This document shows positions 8,830-18,744 of a DNA stretch of 64,000 nucleotides, piece by piece. The DNA lies in contig NC_013081.1 in assembly GCF_000142805.1 (NCBI RefSeq), positions 1,457,775-1,521,774 on the forward strand. Reading direction: 5' to 3'. Position 1 is the first letter of the stretch, and each line of letters opens with the position of its first letter. The notes under the pieces were generated by a model. It ran no database searches and was not told where the DNA came from. It was given only the letters and a program-made list of their open reading frames with translations. The position numbers and the translations under genes were made by a program. This DNA is from Lachancea thermotolerans CBS 6340. Its lineage: Eukaryota; Ascomycota; Saccharomycetes; Saccharomycetales; Saccharomycetaceae.

Positions 8830-11008
8830 TAAGGGACCCCATCACACATTTATAGTGACTGCCGCCTGTGACAGTAAAACTCTTGTAAAAAGAAACAAAT
8901 ATATTATTTATGACAATACTTTGGATAGGCTGAGATGAAACTTCCTTGGGGAATTAAACATGTCGTTCAGATCATTGATTAATAGTGGCATTGTGAAACG
9001 TTAACGAACTTAGTAGATTATCCTGAACTGAGGACAAGGGCAACGATGAGAGGACATCTCCTGCTGCGGTCTTCTAAAGAATTTCTAACATTGGACAACG
9101 AGATGACCTCGCGATTATTCAAGCTTTCAGACATATCCCTTTGCTCTATTAAACGTATTCGAGTCCCGCTGGTAGCGAGTGATCGAACATGGTTAACATT
9201 GGTTTGCTTCTCGAACTGCCATGTGTATGACAAAATGCTGCTTCATAAGCTGAACAAATACTTCTATGTCACGGAGTTCGAATAAGAAATCCACTAGCGC
9301 TCAATTAGAGATGCACATGGGATAGAAGCATCATTTCCACCAAGACCCTCCCAGGCCTTTTACGCAGCTTTAAAATTTAAACGCCCGATTATCTAAGATG
9401 CTACAAACGTTCTGGCCTAGAGTGTTCCTGCATGATTTGAACTCAAGAACTAAATACGAACTTCACGATCATTCAAAGAATATAAGTTCTCCCAGCAAAA
9501 TCGAAGGGTAACATAAAGGCCCTACCGACTTGAAGCTTAAGTCACGGAATAACAAAAAATCTTGTGTCACGATGTTAGCAGGGGCTCTTGAGGGAACCGG
9601 TATCTGTAGGAAGAGACCTACATGGTGTTTGCCATCCGGTGGCAGTTCCAGCGCGTTGCTGTCTCGAGTTCATGCCACTCGTCATTATCCTAGGTACGAT
9701 GGATGGATTGAAGTCACAGGGGGGTTTAGGAAAAGCTGGATGCCTTCCCTTGATTAATTCAGAAATCTCGCTGTTTCTCACCGTGCTTTGCTTAACGGTG
9801 CCTCAATGCGCACATGCCCCTAAAATGTTCACACATAATGGAGGCACCATTTGATGTGACTTGCGGTAGCTAGATCGCGGGCCCAATTATGCGGGCACGA
9901 CCAATATATATCTGCGGCTCGCGCGGCACACCTTGTAGAACTGAATGTGAACCCTCGCAAACAGCAAGCAAAAGTCGTTGAACTCAGATCCACCTATCTG
10001 CACTAAATGAGTTTTTTGAGCGAGAACTGCTCAGTTCTACATCCAACTTTGCACACCTCAGCTTTTAATGCCTAAAAATAGTTCGCCTAAGCTCAATAAG
10101 CATTATAGTTCACAGTGTCAGGGTGCTAAGCATTTCGCGCGTGAAAAGCTAGCCAGGAGTCTGTAACTAATGCAATAAGGGCGCTTTCGTTGTTAGCTAG
10201 GAAGTCAAGTAATCGCTTTAACAATATTACACCCTATATGATACGGGAATGTCTGTATAAAAATATAGGAGCCTTCTTCCATAGCGCTTTCTGGTGAAAT
10301 ATTGTTCTGTTGCTAATCATATTCGAGAAAGCGGGGTTTTCTGGGCCCGTTGATACATGTCCTAACCTTAAACTCGGCCGGTTAGCACAAGCCCTTTTTA
10401 ATTCAATGTACGTCTTTTATTTACAATTTGATGGCTAAATTTTGAAAAAAATGCTCACGTTTTAGAGATTGAAATGGCTTCGCTTTCGGGAAGATTGGTT
10501 GAACGTCCGTTGCTGAGAGGTGGAATTTTATCCGAGGTAGTATCTATATTATGACCAAATTTATTGAAAAATGCTAATATGTCAACAGTTGTTAAACCCA
10601 ATATATGGATTCAATCCAATTACTAGACTTGCGTAAATACCCATGTTTCTAGCGAGGCGTGTTTCCACTGACTTTCTGTAAATGTGAAGAGCACTTAATT
10701 TTCGAGGTGCGGAGAAGCCGAGAGAACTCTTTCCTAAAAAAAATAGCTCAACAAGGAAGCACAACTGTGGCATCGCGTGCTTGCAAATGCAAGCTGCTTA
10801 TTCTAACCGGCCCTGTGAACTAGCGGTTTCAAGCTAAGATTCAAGGCTCTAGGTTCCCGTTCGGGCTTCATGCATTCAATCGACCAACTGTCTCATTCAC
10901 CCAAAGTCTCGTGATTACTTCCCTTCGAAGTCACTGTAGTGGGTTGACCATATAAAAGAGAAGTATACGCAGAAGACTACTGGAGGAGTCGCTTGACTTC
11001 TTGCAAGA
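8830..11008. other. 2.2-kb intergenic region between YHB1 and the YHR112C-like gene
   Basis: No convincing gene, tRNA or LTR is seen. Short open frames near 9046-9285 and 9588-9854 have no recognisable protein character. The right end is the promoter of the PLP-enzyme gene, with a Met31/32-type motif at 10762-10771 and a TATA box (TATAAAAG) at 10951-10958. Confidence 0.5.
10762..10771 (+). promoter_or_regulatory. Met31/Met32-type site upstream of the YHR112C-like gene
   Basis: CAACTGTGGC matches the Met31/32 consensus AAACTGTGGC at nine of ten positions and lies about 240 bp before the ATG at 11009. Met31/32 recruit Met4 to sulfur-assimilation genes. Single short motifs occur by chance; the weight comes from similar motifs upstream of the two neighbouring sulfur genes. 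Confidence 0.45.
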
Positions 11009-12154
11009 ATGCCATTCTCTTCAACTGCAACTATTCATGGCGATGATCGTCTGAACCGAGTTAGCGATGTGGCGCCTCCTATTAATGTTTCTACCACCTT
11101 CCGCTACGACGATGAGCATCTCGAGCCTGCTACTATCTCTACGGGGACACACACTTCAGATAGCCCGATGATATACTCCAGACTCGGGCACCCGAATGCT
11201 GATCGTTTAGAAGTTGTTCTTACAGAGATTCTTGATGGGCCAACAGTTGTTTATGCGTCGGGACTCGCAGCTTACCACGCGATCTTGATCCACGTCAATC
11301 CAAAAAGGCTCTTTCAGCCGCATTGCTATCACGGCTGTGAGGCTGTGGCTAAAATCATCTCAAGGATTAGTGGTATGGAAATTTTGCCCCTTGAGAATCT
11401 CGAGGATAAATGCCAGTCCGGGGACCTAGTACACTTAGAGGACCCTGGAAATCCATACGGCGAGGTAGTGAATCTCGATGAATTCGCCGAAAAAATCCAC
11501 CGGGCAGGAGCCTTAATGTTGGTTGATTCGACTCTTGCCCCTCCTCCTCTCAGAAACACCTGGGAATTTGGGGCTGACATCGTGATGCACTCTGGTACTA
11601 AGTACTTTGGTGGACATTCAGACCTTCTTAGTGGCATCGTAAGCGTTCGTGATGAGAAAGTTGCTCAGCAGTTGAGAAACGATAGGACATATCTAGGAAC
11701 GATCCCTGCCAGCCTTGAAAGCTATCTTTTGCTGAGGTCCTTGAGAACAATGGAGATCAGGGTTTTAAAGCAGTCCAGTAATTGTACCCGTCTTGTGGAG
11801 TATCTTGCTTCTCATAAGGACAGATATAACTCTGTGGTAAAGGATATTCGCCACGCCAGTCTTCAGAAAGAAGAATTCGTGAAGAAACAGCTGCCTGGCG
11901 GATATGGCCCTGTGTTTTCCCTTTTACTGTTTTCACAAGAACAATGTAAATTACTCGTGAAAAACACGGTCCTTTTTCAACATGCGACATCCTTAGGAGG
12001 TGCTGAATCCCTCATAGAATGGAGGGCTATGAGCGATCCTTTTGCAAACCGTAACCTAATCAGGGTTTCAGTCGGTCTAGAGAATGCAGAAGATTTGATT
12101 GAAGATCTTGCAGGTACTCTTGAAAAAATAGAAAAGGGAGATCTGACTTGGTAG
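11009..12154 (+). CDS. Cys/Met-metabolism PLP-dependent enzyme, YHR112C-like
   Basis: The protein has 381 aa (YHR112C has 378). It belongs to the cystathionine gamma-synthase / beta-lyase family of fold-type I PLP enzymes. The PLP lysine is K198 in MHSGTKYFGGHSDLLSG; the cofactor-binding VDSTLAPPPLRN and the N-terminal NVSTTFRYD and YSRLGHPNADRLE motifs are present. Members act on cystathionine or related thioethers; the exact reaction of YHR112C is not firmly established. It converges with the Dal5-family permease gene and is the first gene of the sulfur block. A TATA box lies 58 bp upstream. The gene is intact. Confidence 0.9.
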   Translation: MPFSSTATIHGDDRLNRVSDVAPPINVSTTFRYDDEHLEPATISTGTHTSDSPMIYSRLGHPNADRLEVVLTEILDGPTVVYASGLAAYHAILIHVNPKRLFQPHCYHGCEAVAKIISRISGMEILPLENLEDKCQSGDLVHLEDPGNPYGEVVNLDEFAEKIHRAGALMLVDSTLAPPPLRNTWEFGADIVMHSGTKYFGGHSDLLSGIVSVRDEKVAQQLRNDRTYLGTIPASLESYLLLRSLRTMEIRVLKQSSNCTRLVEYLASHKDRYNSVVKDIRHASLQKEEFVKKQLPGGYGPVFSLLLFSQEQCKLLVKNTVLFQHATSLGGAESLIEWRAMSDPFANRNLIRVSVGLENAEDLIEDLAGTLEKIEKGDLTW

Positions 12155-12639
12155 CTACCCAAATGGTAGGTACCGTTCCTCTCTATAGGGACTTCAAATT
12201 ACATGATTTTAAAAAAACTCTACAAGTTGGGCAATGCTTGTAACTAAAGCCGCTCTCCGAATGGTAGTCAACGTAGGAGGTGTGATCTTTTTACCGCCCA
12301 GCTTGGTTTCAGAAGGAACGGGACCTGGGACGAAATAACATGAAAACTTTTTGTTTAAGAACACCATATACCTCAAATTCGCTAACAAGTTTTAAGAGTG
12401 CAAAGCTCGCCCCGTGCGATGCTCTCCACCTCTCCCAGTCACGCAATATTCGATGAGCGCATGATTACTGACAATTTTTTGCTATAATTATTGGCCATAT
12501 CTCCCTGTAACTTTTTAAATGTAAATACGATTAGGGAAAGTGGTCATTTATTTTTGTTAGCGAAAGTGGCAGTTTGGCTTTTATAACATTTTTGGAAGAC
12601 GTTTTTTCAGATGTGATTCAAAACCTTGCTTAATGTATG
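12155..12639. other. Convergent intergenic region
   Basis: This 485-bp space lies between the 3' ends of the PLP-enzyme and permease genes. No further gene is seen; it presumably holds both terminators. Confidence 0.5.
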
Positions 12640-14253
12640 CTACAAAGCATATCTAAACTCAAGATTTTCGAAGTCGGTAAGATCATTAAAACCGGCATCT
12701 AGTTTGTCACCACTTTTCTTGCCAATGTCCTGATATGTGTCCCTTTTCCTGTTTTCTCTCAAGTTCACAAGGTAAAGAGTTGCAATTATGACAAGTGCAG
12801 CTGCATAGCACACAACAATTGCAATTTTTGCGCCATTGTAATCAGGCGCTTGAGAATCGATAAATGTGTGTGGGCCTGCTATATTAGCAGCAGCGTAGGC
12901 AACCAAATTAATTGAAGACACTGTCCATTTTTTGGTGAATCCTAGAGTGTTTGAAGATATGCTTGATAAGATACAAATGAATGCGACAGGAGCAAGTTGG
13001 TAAAGAAAAAGGCCAGCCATTTTGCTATTTTTGCTTTTGTCAGCGAACGCGAGCATGCACACCCCAGTAAAGACCAAGGTAATGGAAATAAACGCCCAAC
13101 ACAATCTGCTGTTCAAAAAATTTGTATTTCTCTTGTAGCACCTATAACTCAGCCAACCAAACAGTGGACACCCAACCCATTCGACAGCGTTTGTCCCTAA
13201 TGAAATCAAAAGTGTCTTTTTGGTCGAGAATTTGAATTCTCCATGAAACAAGATTGTTTGGAAGTTACCCAATCCACCATTTGGAATTTGAGACGCAACG
13301 GAATATAAAAAGTATAGCCATGTTCTCACGTCTTTAAACGCTTCAGCTATCTGATATTTCTTTATCCTGTGGTTTCCGAATCCTTGCTGATTTCCTTGAA
13401 TTCTTTTGACTAATAATATTTTCTCGTGGTTACTGAGGAACCATGCCTTTTCTGGAGAATCTGGCAGGTGCACTATCATTAAAAATCCGACAAAAATTGT
13501 AATGCAGCCTGTCACTAAAAATACCAGTCTCCAGGCGGGTATTGAATAAGAGTCTTTGTGATCGTACAAGCCATATGCCATTGCAGAACCCCATATGCCG
13601 CCCAAGCCATTGAAACCGAACCACAAACAGACGCGAAGAAAATGTTCTTCCGTTTTCCAGTATTGAGAAGTAATAATGGTAAACGCTGGAGTTATTGCGC
13701 TCTCGAGGAACCCTAGCAAACACCTCAAAAATATGAAAGAAGCGTAATTTACTGTCGGGGCAGCATGTAACGCTAAAACGAGGCCCCATGATATAATAAT
13801 GAGGCAAAGTAATTTCATGAAATGATTCGACTTCTGAAGCAGTGGAGGTAAGGTAAAAAGTCCAAGCAAATACCCAAAATAAAAGGATGATCCTACCCAC
13901 GAATATTGGTTCCCCTTCATCTTCAAGTCGGTTCTGAGACCCATGATAGCTGCGTTACTGCTGCTTGCTTTATCCATATACTGTACTGCATATAGTAAGC
14001 ACATCAAAGGAAACATGTTAAGGTCAATTTTTCTTACGAGCTTTTTATCCTCCTCTGGGGTAAGTAGGACATCAGCAGCGTCAAGCGCCAACTTTTTTGC
14101 AATGTCAACATCTGAGTTATTTGATATAGCACGTTCATCCCATGGTGCAGCATTGTGGAGCTCCTTTTCATTATCTGTATCGCATTCTGTTGCATTATAA
14201 GCATTTTTATCTTTCACAGCAGCGCAGTCGGCTCCACCCACTTCATCATTCAT
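12640..14253 (-). CDS. Dal5-family (anion:cation symporter) permease, Soa1-like sulfur-compound transporter candidate
   Basis: The protein of 537 aa is a major facilitator with about 12 membrane segments. Family marks are QYMDKASSSNAAIMGLRTDLKMKGNQYSWVGSSFYFGYL at TM1-TM2, RCLLGFLESAITPAF at TM4-TM5 and LPDSPEKAWFLS before the central loop. The ATG at 14253 is taken because the 28 open codons upstream lack an ATG. The Dal5 family includes carriers of allantoate, nicotinate, pantothenate and, in Soa1 (YIL166C), sulfonates and sulfate esters. Upstream lies an arylsulfatase gene on the same strand and a Met31/32-type motif at about 14593, so import of an organic sulfate is the best guess. Substrate is inferred from context only. 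Confidence 0.8.
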   Translation of the reverse strand: MNDEVGGADCAAVKDKNAYNATECDTDNEKELHNAAPWDERAISNNSDVDIAKKLALDAADVLLTPEEDKKLVRKIDLNMFPLMCLLYAVQYMDKASSSNAAIMGLRTDLKMKGNQYSWVGSSFYFGYLLGLFTLPPLLQKSNHFMKLLCLIIISWGLVLALHAAPTVNYASFIFLRCLLGFLESAITPAFTIITSQYWKTEEHFLRVCLWFGFNGLGGIWGSAMAYGLYDHKDSYSIPAWRLVFLVTGCITIFVGFLMIVHLPDSPEKAWFLSNHEKILLVKRIQGNQQGFGNHRIKKYQIAEAFKDVRTWLYFLYSVASQIPNGGLGNFQTILFHGEFKFSTKKTLLISLGTNAVEWVGCPLFGWLSYRCYKRNTNFLNSRLCWAFISITLVFTGVCMLAFADKSKNSKMAGLFLYQLAPVAFICILSSISSNTLGFTKKWTVSSINLVAYAAANIAGPHTFIDSQAPDYNGAKIAIVVCYAAALVIIATLYLVNLRENRKRDTYQDIGKKSGDKLDAGFNDLTDFENLEFRYAL

Positions 14254-14341
14254 CTTTGATAGATTTATGCCCCAGATAGTCGCAATAATTTTGCTTGCGG
14301 AGCTTCGCTTCTTCCAAAGTTCCGGAAGAGTCAGCAAACAT
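14246..14341 (-). promoter_or_regulatory. Upstream ORF overlapping the permease start codon
   Basis: An ATG at 14341 opens a 31-codon frame that ends at TGA 14246-14248, just past the permease ATG at 14251-14253, in another frame. If transcription starts further upstream, scanning ribosomes would meet this ATG first, which could reduce permease translation. It may equally lie upstream of the transcription start. Confidence 0.3.
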
Positions 14342-14948
14342 CACCCGTTTTAAGCTGTTCGAAGTCCTCTTTTTGTCTCGTTATCAACAATCAAGTTAGA
14401 GAAGCGGCTAAGATATCGCTTGCGTGATATAGATCATAAAGGTGCGGAATAATACTTGTGGCTTCAAGGTTGTAAAGTGTTACCTATTTCACCCCTTCTG
14501 ATGCCTGATCCTCGATCTTGTTTTTCGAGGTACGGCGTTTTTTCTGCTCGGTCGCTCTTAGTTACCACGGAGTTCTGTAGTTGTTAATGATGAAAGCGTG
14601 GAGCCACAGTTCTCGGCGTTGGGCCACTTCAAGCAATGATGACATCCTTTTATCAGCTGGCTCAAAAACGGAAAGAACGATTGTCAGCTGGTTATGCTAC
14701 GTGCTAGTTTTTTCATGGAATAGAATTAATAAGGACATTTATACAAACTAGTGGATTTGCTTCGACATTATATAAGCTATCAAAATACGTAAGAACAACA
14801 GTAATACGGGGGACTACTGTAACATAACTGTTGTGACCGATTGGCTCACAAATGTGGCTGTATTTTTGAGCAAACAAATTGCTTTAGCGAAGCTCGAAGA
14901 CTCTGTCAAATAACATAAAAATCATGCACCTTGGAGCTGTGGTACTTT
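14254..14948. other. Promoter region of the Soa1-like permease and 3' flank of the sulfatase
   Basis: This 695-bp interval has no gene. It carries a Met31/32-type core in reverse orientation (GCCACAGTTC, about 14593-14602), about 340 bp upstream of the permease ATG, and a second CTGTGG core near 14937. Confidence 0.45.
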
Positions 14949-16643
14949 TTACACAGCACTCTGGGTAACACTTTCTATTTCCTGTGAACTGTTGCCCTCC
15001 ACAATAGTTCTGCAGTATTCTGTTCCTTCGGGGTATTCATTTATCTCAACCAGTCCTGTTTCGGCAACATAAACGGACCAGTATCCAACAAGATCACTTA
15101 GTTTTTCAGGAAATCCGGTACTTACGTCAGTTGTCTCGCCCAAATCCTTAGATAAATCGAATAGTTGCCACTTTCCAGTCCCCAATGGTTCTGGAATATA
15201 GACCGCTTTGAACGAGCCTTTTCTAATCGCACGTTGCCCAAAAAGCTCCCATCCAGTTACTGTGTTTTCGTCATGAACATAGTCAGAGGCCTTTTCGAGA
15301 TATGGCATCCATGTTTTCCCTCTGGGTATATGCACATTTCTTCCTTGAAATATGTGGCCTGGGTGCTGGATCTTCGCTAGATCTAATATTGTTGGTAGAA
15401 TATCCATTACAGTGGTGAATTCAGAAACAACACCTTCTTTTTTCTGTTGTTTGTTAAGAGGAGGGTAGTTCAGGATTAAAGGGCAGTTTATACCGCCTTC
15501 GGTTGCCCACATCTTATACATGTGTCTGGGTGCGGTTGCTGCCTGGGCCCACAGATCTCCGTAGTAAACAAAACTATCCTTGTTGCCAATATTATCAAAC
15601 CGGTTATTATATTTAGAGGATATCTTGTCCCCGAACAACTTACCATTGAAGGGAAGAGCTTCCAAAAGCATTCCCTCTGCTCCATTGTCAGACATAAACA
15701 AAACCACAGTGTTTTCGAGCTCACTGGTCTCTTCAAGTCTCTTAAGAACGCGGCCCACATTTTTATCAAGTTCGTCCACCATTGCAGCATATGTCTCCAT
15801 GACACGAGATGCGTACTCTTTGGCTTCATCGTCTAGCTCGTCCCAAACTTTGTCCTGCTTTGTTTCCACCAAATGTGGCACAACTCCTTTCTCGATTATT
15901 CCTTCCCTTTCCGCATGTCTTAACCGGTCGTTTCTTAGAGCTAAGGGGCCCTTGCTATAAACGCCTCTGTATTTCTTTATTGTATTTTGAGGTGCTTGTA
16001 AGGGCCAGTGAGGCGCGGTATAGGTTAGGAACCCTAAAAACGGCCTGTCTTTTCGCTGCTCTTTGTCGTCCAAATACTCAAGAAATTTATCCGTAAAATA
16101 TTTGGTACTATAAAAGTCTTCTGGGAGCTCCTTGTCGACATTCACCCGGCGGCCATTTTCCTGATAAAGGAAAGGCATGAAGTGCTTCTCTGACGTTTCA
16201 AACTTATAATGGTTCCCGGCTCCTGGAAGTAAGGTGAAGCTCTTTTCGAAGCCCCTTTTATCTGGCCAATATGGTTCATCGAGGCCCAGGTGCCATTTAC
16301 CTGAAATCAAAGTGTAGTACTCAGGAGTGAGAATTTCGCTTAAAGCGGCCACTCTAAAGTTCAGATACCCCTCGTAACCTGGTTTTCCTTCGAACTTCTC
16401 TGGAAAGCCTCTTGCATACTCTGCCATCTGACCAAGTCCCGCCAAGTGATTATCAGTTCCCGAGAGTAGCATTGATCGCGTTGGCGAACAAGCTGAAGCG
16501 GTATGAAAGCCCGCAAATCTCAAGCCATCGCGCCCAAGCCTGTCGAGGTTCGGTGTTTCAATCTCTCCTCCAAAGCAACCAATATCGGTGAAACCTAGAT
16601 CATCGGCCACAATAACGAGGAAGTTCGGCTTTCTTGAGGGCAT
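14949..16643 (-). CDS. Type I arylsulfatase (bacterial AtsA-like)
   Basis: The 564-aa protein hydrolyses sulfate esters to release sulfate. Metal-binding D14 and D15 lie in NFLVIVADDLGFTD. The sulfatase signature ACSPTRSMLLSG gives C52 (C-x-P-x-R), the cysteine that must become formylglycine. GKWHLG near residue 117 and the metal-binding FMSDNGAEG are present, so all catalytic motifs look intact. Length and C52 position are close to Pseudomonas AtsA (536 aa, C51). No signal peptide or membrane segment is seen, so the enzyme should be cytosolic, which fits import of the ester by the adjacent permease. It differs from S. cerevisiae Bds1, which is a metallo-beta-lactamase-type alkylsulfatase. 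A bacterial origin is plausible but not shown. Confidence 0.93.
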   Translation of the reverse strand: MPSRKPNFLVIVADDLGFTDIGCFGGEIETPNLDRLGRDGLRFAGFHTASACSPTRSMLLSGTDNHLAGLGQMAEYARGFPEKFEGKPGYEGYLNFRVAALSEILTPEYYTLISGKWHLGLDEPYWPDKRGFEKSFTLLPGAGNHYKFETSEKHFMPFLYQENGRRVNVDKELPEDFYSTKYFTDKFLEYLDDKEQRKDRPFLGFLTYTAPHWPLQAPQNTIKKYRGVYSKGPLALRNDRLRHAEREGIIEKGVVPHLVETKQDKVWDELDDEAKEYASRVMETYAAMVDELDKNVGRVLKRLEETSELENTVVLFMSDNGAEGMLLEALPFNGKLFGDKISSKYNNRFDNIGNKDSFVYYGDLWAQAATAPRHMYKMWATEGGINCPLILNYPPLNKQQKKEGVVSEFTTVMDILPTILDLAKIQHPGHIFQGRNVHIPRGKTWMPYLEKASDYVHDENTVTGWELFGQRAIRKGSFKAVYIPEPLGTGKWQLFDLSKDLGETTDVSTGFPEKLSDLVGYWSVYVAETGLVEINEYPEGTEYCRTIVEGNSSQEIESVTQSAV

Positions 16644-17849
16644 TTTGGAAGGCGAATTCTTTTAAGATTAACAACAGTGTCTGGAAGGGAGTTCCCGCCT
16701 ACATATACGTTTCCAGCACCCCTGCGCACCTTTTGTTCCCATGGGTCTTGATTGCGGATTTGACTCAAGCTACACTGCAAGTCACTGTGTCTCTGCTGCG
16801 TGCGAAGGCACGTCATTCTGGGCAGTTGGGCTGTCTGCTTTTTGGTGTTTTGAAGTCACAGCAGGCACCACCTTGACAAATTGCAGAGAGCGTTTGTTGT
16901 GCAAATTTCAAAATTGGTACTTCATCCCGCTTGGCACAATAGCTGGTTTCAATTTCTTATAGGGAACGTAAGGGCTAAAAATTCGACATATGAGACGAGT
17001 TACAGAATTAGTAGGCTACTACCTCCTGAAAAACACAGAACATAGGGTTCCACGCCTGCATGGATAACTACAAGCCCTGAATCAGGTGAAACCATTTTTC
17101 CATTCTTTGGACGTCGTTTGAGGCGTTTGAACACCACAGTCACGTGACATACATGCTGACATGTGGAAGCGCTTCTGACATGCTATTTTCATTCCGATGC
17201 AGTGCATACAGATGCTGTTCAATACACACAGAACGAACAAAGGCTGAATAGTATTTGTAATCGTGGCCTTTGTTTTCAGCAAGGTTTTTTTGACCGTTTT
17301 TTGTTCCGCAGCAAATTTAGCGGCATATTGCCCTTGAAAGTGGGCATGACTTGGTGTGGCAATATTACCCGCTCGGTTCAAATTCTGCAAAGTTCCTTTG
17401 AAGTTGGACATTTCTATGGGTTATTTGTAAAAAGTCAAGGACCTTTGACCCTAAGTGACGCATGCGTCTATAGTGATAGTAGAGGCAAAATTCACTGGGA
17501 GCCCAGGAAGCTTACATTAGCATTCCAATAAAGCCTTCTGCTCTCTCTAAGATTTGCAGATCCGAGCATAGCTCTGAAGAAAGACGTATATGAAAATTTT
17601 GTTAGCCAGTAATTTTTTTATTTTTATCTCTAGGTTAAAAGTTAAGCAAGTTGGTGATTCTTTGTAAAAAATCAGCTGTGAAGCCCTCTGATATATTATC
17701 AGGAGAAACAGGCTAACAAAATTCATTCAGTCTCTGTACACTAAGGTTGGGACTCTATAACACGCTTTCAGCCAGGTATATTCATAAAGATGTTTATTCA
17801 AAATAATATTCTTTTAACAGGGCTTTTATTTAGAAAATTGATATATAAT
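16644..17849. other. Upstream region of the sulfatase gene
   Basis: This 1.2-kb interval lies between the sulfatase ATG and the stop of the first cell-wall protein gene. Only the sulfatase can use it as a promoter. It contains the composite sulfur-regulatory motif at 17134-17147. Short open frames here show no protein character. Confidence 0.5.
17134..17147. promoter_or_regulatory. Composite Met31/32 - Cbf1 site upstream of the sulfatase
   Basis: CCACAG (the complement of the Met31/32 core CTGTGG) directly abuts TCACGTGA, an ideal palindromic Cbf1 site. Such adjacency is the pattern of yeast MET promoters, where Cbf1 and Met31/32 jointly recruit Met4. It lies about 490 bp before the sulfatase ATG. 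Confidence 0.6.
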
Positions 17850-18326
17850 TTAGAGCATACAAGACGCGAGAGCGACGAAGAGAGCGCCCCCTAAGTTCAT
17901 GTTGCTCATAATTCCTTCGGCGGCTCCCGTAGAGGAAGAAGAAGAAGAGGCGGAAGAGGCCGAGCTCGAAGATGAAGAAGAGCTAGAAGAGGAGTCCGAA
18001 GTTGATGAGGTTACGGCGGCGGTAACAGTTTTGGTGTAAGAGCCGCTTTGGTTGGTAGCTGTGATGGTCTTGGTGGTACTGCTCAAAGAAGTGGTGTCTG
18101 GACCCTCTGTGACGACTTTAGTGTAAGTGGCATCACTGTTTTTGACTGTCACAGTTCTAGTGGTGCTCTGGCTAATGATTGGGTCAGCGGTGTCGGTAAC
18201 AACCTTGGTGTACACATTGCTGCCATTAGTGGCTGTGATAGTTTTGGTAGTCATAACACTGGTGGCAGCAGAAACAGCGGAAGCACCGATAACGCTAGCG
18301 GCTAGAACAGTGGACGAGAACTTCAT
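17850..18326 (-). CDS. Small GPI-anchored cell-wall protein
   Basis: The protein has 158 aa. Residues 1-20 (MKFSSTVLAASVIGASAVSA) are a signal peptide. Residues 22-105 hold three imperfect repeats of the form TTKTITATN..YTKVVT. A serine-rich stalk with long Ser runs follows, then a hydrophobic C-terminus (LGGALFVALASCML) preceded by small residues, as expected for GPI attachment. It would be covalently linked to wall glucan and highly O-mannosylated. The specific S. cerevisiae counterpart is not recognised. The neighbour at 19336 shares the TITAT..YTK.VT motif, suggesting a tandem paralogue pair. A TATATA lies near 18396. Confidence 0.85.
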   Translation of the reverse strand: MKFSSTVLAASVIGASAVSAATSVMTTKTITATNGSNVYTKVVTDTADPIISQSTTRTVTVKNSDATYTKVVTEGPDTTSLSSTTKTITATNQSGSYTKTVTAAVTSSTSDSSSSSSSSSSSASSASSSSSSTGAAEGIMSNMNLGGALFVALASCML

Positions 18327-18724
18327 TACGATTTTGTTACTTTATGAAGATATTTCGAGAATGTTCTAGCTCATGTCCACCAGCTGCTTTGCTTTATATA
18401 GATTCTCGCGCTAACTTCAGCTTTTGCAAACATAGTGAGGATGCTCGAGCCAGTTTCCTAATCGGAACCAACTTGCTTAAGCACACCCATTTCTCCTCCT
18501 GGGACTGTATGCCTGACATAATTTCTTATGTCAACTTTTGCCTGAGGAGCTGCAAAGGCAAAGTCTCGAGTCTTCCGACATCCGTTAATGGCAAGAGCCT
18601 ATTGGCTTTCGTTCCCAAATCGCCGAGATCCCGCTCCGACAACGGCTGGTTCCGGGATCTAGGGGTGCAATTAGGCCTGTCACTTAAGCCCTGATTACTT
18701 AAACAAGTGACAATTTCATTTAAG

Positions 18725-18744
18725 TGCACCTGCATGCAGGTGCA
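18725..18744. repeat. Perfect 20-bp palindrome
   Basis: The half-site TGCACCTGCA is followed at once by its exact reverse complement. It lies about 400 bp upstream of the small cell-wall protein ATG. Confidence 0.9.

Noticed and set aside
9046-9854. Several open frames of 60-90 codons downstream of YHB1
   Set aside because: No recognisable domain, overlapping frames on both strands, no promoter pattern.
13375-13400. Centromere element (CDEIII-like GTTTCCGAA)
   Set aside because: It lies inside the permease coding region, with no AT-rich CDEII or CDEI at the proper spacing.
14949-16643. Orthologue of S. cerevisiae BDS1
   Set aside because: Bds1 is a metallo-beta-lactamase-type alkylsulfatase; this protein has the formylglycine-type signature.
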